DNA of 33,030 bases, from contig CAJURK010000037.1 of NCBI GenBank assembly GCA_910588745.1, positions 1 through 33,030 on the forward strand. The letters run 5' to 3'. Source of the DNA: an uncultured Dorea sp. GTDB lineage: Bacteria; Bacillota; Clostridia; Lachnospirales; Lachnospiraceae. The notes below the pieces were generated by a model. It was given only the letters and a program-made list of their open reading frames with translations. It had not been told where the DNA came from and made no database searches. Positions 29,479-33,030 of the stretch are shown one piece after another. The translations under genes were made by a program, and so were the position numbers. Each line of letters starts with the position of its first letter. Within the stretch, counting starts at the first letter, position 1.

Positions 29479-32085
29479 CTATACCTTTTTTACACGCGGG
29501 AATGTAATTGTTACGCGGAATAGGTCGCCGTCTAAATATAGATCAAACTTCCCGCCCATCAGCGCCGCCAAATTCTTAGCAATAGACAATCCCAAGCCGC
29601 TTCCTTCGTTACTCCGCGACACGTCTCCCCGAATAAACCGTTCTGTCAGTTCATCCGCATTAATATTCAGCGGCTGCTCTGAAATATTCTTTAAGGAAAA
29701 TATTACCTCTTCCTCCGTCCTGCTTAAATCGGAGTAGACTCTGGTACCTTCCATAGCATATTTCGCTACGTTATTATATATATTTTCCAGTATCCTCCAC
29801 ATCCTTCTGCCATCCGCCCATATGACCGCCGGTTCCTCAGGCAGATTCATAACTTCTTTAAGCCCCTTATTCTCGAACTTCTCAGAAAATTCTCCGCTGG
29901 TCTGCCGTACCATTTCCACCAGATCCAAATTCATGCACTCTAACGTAACATTGCCGGAACTTACCTTTGACGCTTCTACTACGTCTTCCGTCAGAACTTT
30001 TAACCGCTGAGCCTTGGCCTCTAACACCTTCAGGTAGCCCTGGATTTTGGAATCCTGAATATTTTCCCGTTTCAGCAGGTCAATATAATTGATGATTGAG
30101 GTCAGCGGCGTTTTAATATCATGGGATACGTTGGTAATCAGATCCGTCTTCAGCCTTTCATTCTTAATACTGCCTTCCACCGCCGCATCCAACCCGTCTC
30201 CAATATTATTGATACGCTCCGCCAGCTCTAACTGCTCCCCGCTCAAACCGCCGGTTGGAATCTTATAATCCAATTCCCCGCTGGAAATGCGCATAACGCC
30301 CTCGCTGAGACGCTTTCTTCCAACCGCCTGCTGTACGATATAGACGAACACCCCCACATCCGCCGCCAGTCCGACAATCACCGGCACAAATGAACCCGAT
30401 AAAAACAGAAGCATCTGGCTAAAAAGGAATAATCCATAGAACAAAATATATTTCCACACAATCGGTATCTGGCGTATAAATCTCCAGCCATGAACGATGA
30501 TCCAACGCAGCAGGCTATTTGACCAAACTGTTCCCGCCTTTAACCTGCGGACCAGGCTCAAATAACCGATTAAGAACAAGGAACAGCTTACGAAGCCCAA
30601 ACCTCCGCATATAAGCAGCAGTTCGTTTCCAAACCCGTCTAAAGAATAAAACTCTCTGCTCATACTGCTTCCTGACACATAATAGGAATAATCGATATAT
30701 CTCCCGCTTCCCATAGCGCTGCTAAAAAGAACGATACATCCCGACCATATTCCAATCACAAGCGCCGCCGCAATTTCCGTTTTCCATCTGTCAAAGAAAT
30801 TACAGTGAAGTTCTTCATCCTCCGGCCTTCTGCCCGCAACCGCCGTCAGCCAAATCAGAACGCCAAGCAAAAGAATTGCCGAACCAATACCAAGCTGTAT
30901 CATAAAACCGGCCTTCCCCGAAAATTTCTGGTAATTCTCTTTCATGTAGAAATAATTATCCCGAACCGGATAATCCGTATCCAAGGCCGCCACAAATACA
31001 TAATCTTCCTTATGGCTTACAGCGTCAATCTGATGCCCCCATTCATTGGCTCTCGCTTCCTCCATATTACTTTCAAAATCCGAAAGCTTTGGCTTCACTA
31101 CCGCGTATCTGCCCTTATTTTTCATCTCTTCCACATACTTTTGCAGCAACCCGTAATCTTCATAGTCCGTATGGTTGGTATATATCTTCTTCTCAGCTAT
31201 ATCCGCAAACAGGTACACCAAGTTTGTGTTACCCTCTTCGTAATTACCCAGAGAATTCTGGTAATCATACTTCTCGTCGTCCAAAATACTCAGCGCGGCG
31301 GCTATTTCCTGATAAGCCTCGTTCAGCCTCCCATTCCACTCCGGATGCTCGTTGGCAATCTCCAAAACGCTTGCCGCTCCTTCCGGCGCATACTTTTCCT
31401 CAATCCAGTATCCGTCGTAATTCCAGCAGTCCAGCAGACGAACGCCTCCCTCGGCGTCCAGCATCGCATAAGAATCCGATGTTTTGTCGCCCTCATACCA
31501 GGTTCCGTCCTTCAGCCTCTGTAAAATATCGTAAGCCGTCATATCCTCTGTCTCCATGACAAACCGGAAATCTCCGTTGTCAATTCGTTCTTTCAGCTCA
31601 CTATAGCGGTAATACTCATACGTTTTATCCGGCCTGCGCCCTACAATAATCGGGTCTTCTTCCGGCGAGCCATACTCTCCTAACTCTACCGTATCGTAAC
31701 GATAAAGCTCGTCAGTCCAGGCTTCCAGATCTCCCAGCCTATAAGCCAGACCCGATTCTCCCTTTCCATCTATAATTCCTTCTTCCGTATACCTTTTGAT
31801 ATCTACAAGCTTATTTTGATCATGAACTCCATCTGTTTCCATATTCTCCCGGGTCTTAAGAGCCCGAGCTACTGTCAGTGCGTCGGAAAGCATAAGAGAA
31901 CTCAGAGCTTCTGAGTCCTCATATTCTACGTTCTTCCCCTCCAGCGCATCCTCCGCCGCGCTGGGACAGGCCCATATCCATAACATACTGATAATTAAAA
32001 GCACCGCCAGAACATGTGCAAATCCGGCCAGAACTCCTTTTACCAGACTTCCTCTATACCATTTCTTGTTCATATTCATATCCAT
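29479..32085 (-). CDS. Large sensor histidine kinase with ~350-residue extracellular domain
   Basis: The 868-residue kinase has TM1 about 17-39, then a long extracytoplasmic region of about 350 residues (40-392) rich in Tyr, Asp and Glu. More hydrophobic segments follow near 393-415, 435-457, 485-511, 545-563 and 566-587. A HAMP-like linker comes next (about 588-640). The DHp motif is NVSHDIKTPLTSIINYIDLL with His655. The catalytic domain carries an N box (RILENIYNNVAKYAMEGT) and G box (GSGLGLSIAKNLAALMGG). Six membrane segments around a very large outside domain is unusual for this class. GGAG precedes the ATG at 32085 by 5 nt. It follows its regulator by 45 bp. The ligand is unknown. Confidence 0.9.
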   Translation of the reverse strand: MDMNMNKKWYRGSLVKGVLAGFAHVLAVLLIISMLWIWACPSAAEDALEGKNVEYEDSEALSSLMLSDALTVARALKTRENMETDGVHDQNKLVDIKRYTEEGIIDGKGESGLAYRLGDLEAWTDELYRYDTVELGEYGSPEEDPIIVGRRPDKTYEYYRYSELKERIDNGDFRFVMETEDMTAYDILQRLKDGTWYEGDKTSDSYAMLDAEGGVRLLDCWNYDGYWIEEKYAPEGAASVLEIANEHPEWNGRLNEAYQEIAAALSILDDEKYDYQNSLGNYEEGNTNLVYLFADIAEKKIYTNHTDYEDYGLLQKYVEEMKNKGRYAVVKPKLSDFESNMEEARANEWGHQIDAVSHKEDYVFVAALDTDYPVRDNYFYMKENYQKFSGKAGFMIQLGIGSAILLLGVLIWLTAVAGRRPEDEELHCNFFDRWKTEIAAALVIGIWSGCIVLFSSAMGSGRYIDYSYYVSGSSMSREFYSLDGFGNELLLICGGLGFVSCSLFLIGYLSLVRRLKAGTVWSNSLLRWIIVHGWRFIRQIPIVWKYILFYGLFLFSQMLLFLSGSFVPVIVGLAADVGVFVYIVQQAVGRKRLSEGVMRISSGELDYKIPTGGLSGEQLELAERINNIGDGLDAAVEGSIKNERLKTDLITNVSHDIKTPLTSIINYIDLLKRENIQDSKIQGYLKVLEAKAQRLKVLTEDVVEASKVSSGNVTLECMNLDLVEMVRQTSGEFSEKFENKGLKEVMNLPEEPAVIWADGRRMWRILENIYNNVAKYAMEGTRVYSDLSRTEEEVIFSLKNISEQPLNINADELTERFIRGDVSRSNEGSGLGLSIAKNLAALMGGKFDLYLDGDLFRVTITFPRVKKV

Positions 32086-32130
32086 TTCTACTCCATTCTG
32101 CCGGCCTCAACTGACAGTCCTCTGCTAAAA

Positions 32131-32829
32131 TCAGAGTTTTTCCACCTTATAGCCGACTCCCCATACAACTTTCAAATACCTCGGCTCCTTGGGATTTATC
32201 TCAATCTTTTCCCTGATATGCCGGATATGCACCGCAACTGTATTATCTGCCCCTAGAGCCTCCTCGTTCCAGATGCTTTCATAAATCTGTTCAATCGAAA
32301 ATACCCTCCCCTGATTTTTCACCAGCAGAAGCAGGATATTATACTCGATCGGCGTCAGTTTCACCGGCTCGCCGTCTACCGTTACTTCCTTCAGATCATC
32401 ATTGATGGACAGGCCTCCTGTGCAGTACACCGCCTCCTCCGGCATCATGCCGGACATGCTGCCGAGCTGCGTATATCTGCGTATCTGAGATTTTACCCTG
32501 GCCACTAACTCCAATGGGTTAAACGGCTTCGTGATATAATCGTCCGCCCCGATATTAAGTCCGAGTATCTTGTCTACGTCCTCTGATTTTGCCGACAGAA
32601 TAATAATCGGCATATTATTCTTCTCACGAATTTTTAACGTTGCCCGAATACCGTCCAGCTTCGGCATCATGATATCAATTACAAGAAGATCAATCTTCTC
32701 TTCCTTCAGCTTCTTCAGCGCCTCTTCTCCGTCGTAAGCCTTGCTGATCTCATACCCCTCCTGGGTCAGATATATCTCAATTGCCTCAACAATTTCCTTA
32801 TCGTCATCACATACTAATATTCTTGACAT
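32131..32829 (-). CDS. OmpR-family response regulator
   Basis: The 232-residue regulator has a receiver domain with DDD (8-10), phospho-acceptor Asp52 in LVIDIMMPKLDG, ILSAKS, and ITKPFNPLELVARVKSQIRRY. The C-terminal winged helix reads LTPIEYNILLLLVKNQGRVFS, NTVAVHIRHIREKI and VVWGVGYKVEKL. It is close to the VanR-like regulator at 17301-17990. I chose the ATG at 32829 because GGAGG lies 8 nt upstream and the protein then begins at the first receiver strand (MSRILVCDDD). Longer in-frame starts add an atypical 34 residues. A weak promoter candidate is TTTATG (32990-32995) with TATGAT (32967-32972) at 17 bp. It is the first gene of the operon. Confidence 0.92.
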   Translation of the reverse strand: MSRILVCDDDKEIVEAIEIYLTQEGYEISKAYDGEEALKKLKEEKIDLLVIDIMMPKLDGIRATLKIREKNNMPIIILSAKSEDVDKILGLNIGADDYITKPFNPLELVARVKSQIRRYTQLGSMSGMMPEEAVYCTGGLSINDDLKEVTVDGEPVKLTPIEYNILLLLVKNQGRVFSIEQIYESIWNEEALGADNTVAVHIRHIREKIEINPKEPRYLKVVWGVGYKVEKL

Positions 32830-33030
32830 CTCCATCACCTCCCCTCTACTATAATGCATCCCGCCGCCAAGCGCAATCCTCGTTAGGCCTTTTGCAAGTC
32901 CTTGGTTATCGTTTTCTCCCACGGTGAACATGGATAACAGTAATTCTCTTTCTTTCCTATGGGATTATCATAGCAGGCTTTTTTAGTACCATAAAAGTGT
33001 AGTAGTTAGAGAGTAATTAACTCTGACATC

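Overview
The window looks like chromosomal core sequence from a spore-former-type Clostridia, most likely a gut Lachnospiraceae. This is inferred from gene content: an archaeal/eukaryote-type prolyl-tRNA synthetase behind a T-box leader, DnaD and DnaI primosome loaders, a GlgC/GlgD pair, SpoVG, VanRS-like two-component systems, a preQ1/queuosine-precursor ECF component (QueT), and moderate GC with Firmicutes-type promoters and AGGAGG ribosome binding sites. I see no phage, insertion sequence, CRISPR array, rRNA or tRNA gene.

Layout. 1-1279 (-): cca, cut by the window edge. 1386-2825 (-): proS, with its T-box leader and a good promoter at 2864-3173. 3282-4022 (+): an RluA-type pseudouridine synthase. 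4069-7287 (-): the operon dnaD-dnaI-prs, whose extended -10 promoter has two perfect DnaA boxes upstream. 7418-8797 (-): murC. 9295-11990 (+): glgC-glgD-spoVG, preceded by three stacked inverted repeats and ended by a strong terminator. 12202-17990 (-): a tightly overlapping five-gene unit (VanR-like regulator, VanS-like kinase, SbcD/YhaO-like nuclease, compact SbcC/YhaN-like ATPase with a membrane hairpin, MATE exporter). 18046-19437 (-): asnS. 19655-19890: a 236-bp element with 57-bp near-perfect inverted arms. 19983-20663 (+): an AIM24-family protein. 20710-24244 (-): amino-acid ABC transporter (binding protein, permease, ATPase) ending in a uroporphyrinogen-decarboxylase-fold protein. 24522-24953 (-): a MerR regulator. 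25230-25721 (+): queT, with a structured leader. 25829-32829 (-): response regulator, 868-aa sensor kinase, class I methyltransferase and an 809-aa membrane-anchored protein.

How they work together. Much of the window is translation and replication housekeeping (tRNA CCA repair, Pro and Asn charging, pseudouridylation, helicase loading, PRPP supply, peptidoglycan precursor ligation) plus glycogen synthesis. Less ordinary parts are the two signalling loci, one attached to a DNA-end-processing pair and an exporter and one to a methyltransferase and a large extracytoplasmic protein; the amino-acid importer linked to a non-heme UroD-fold protein; and several non-coding structures: the queT leader with a predicted 7-bp kissing loop, the 236-bp hairpin element with a decayed relative near 12.1 kb, the DnaA boxes before dnaD, and the probably leaderless methyltransferase mRNA.
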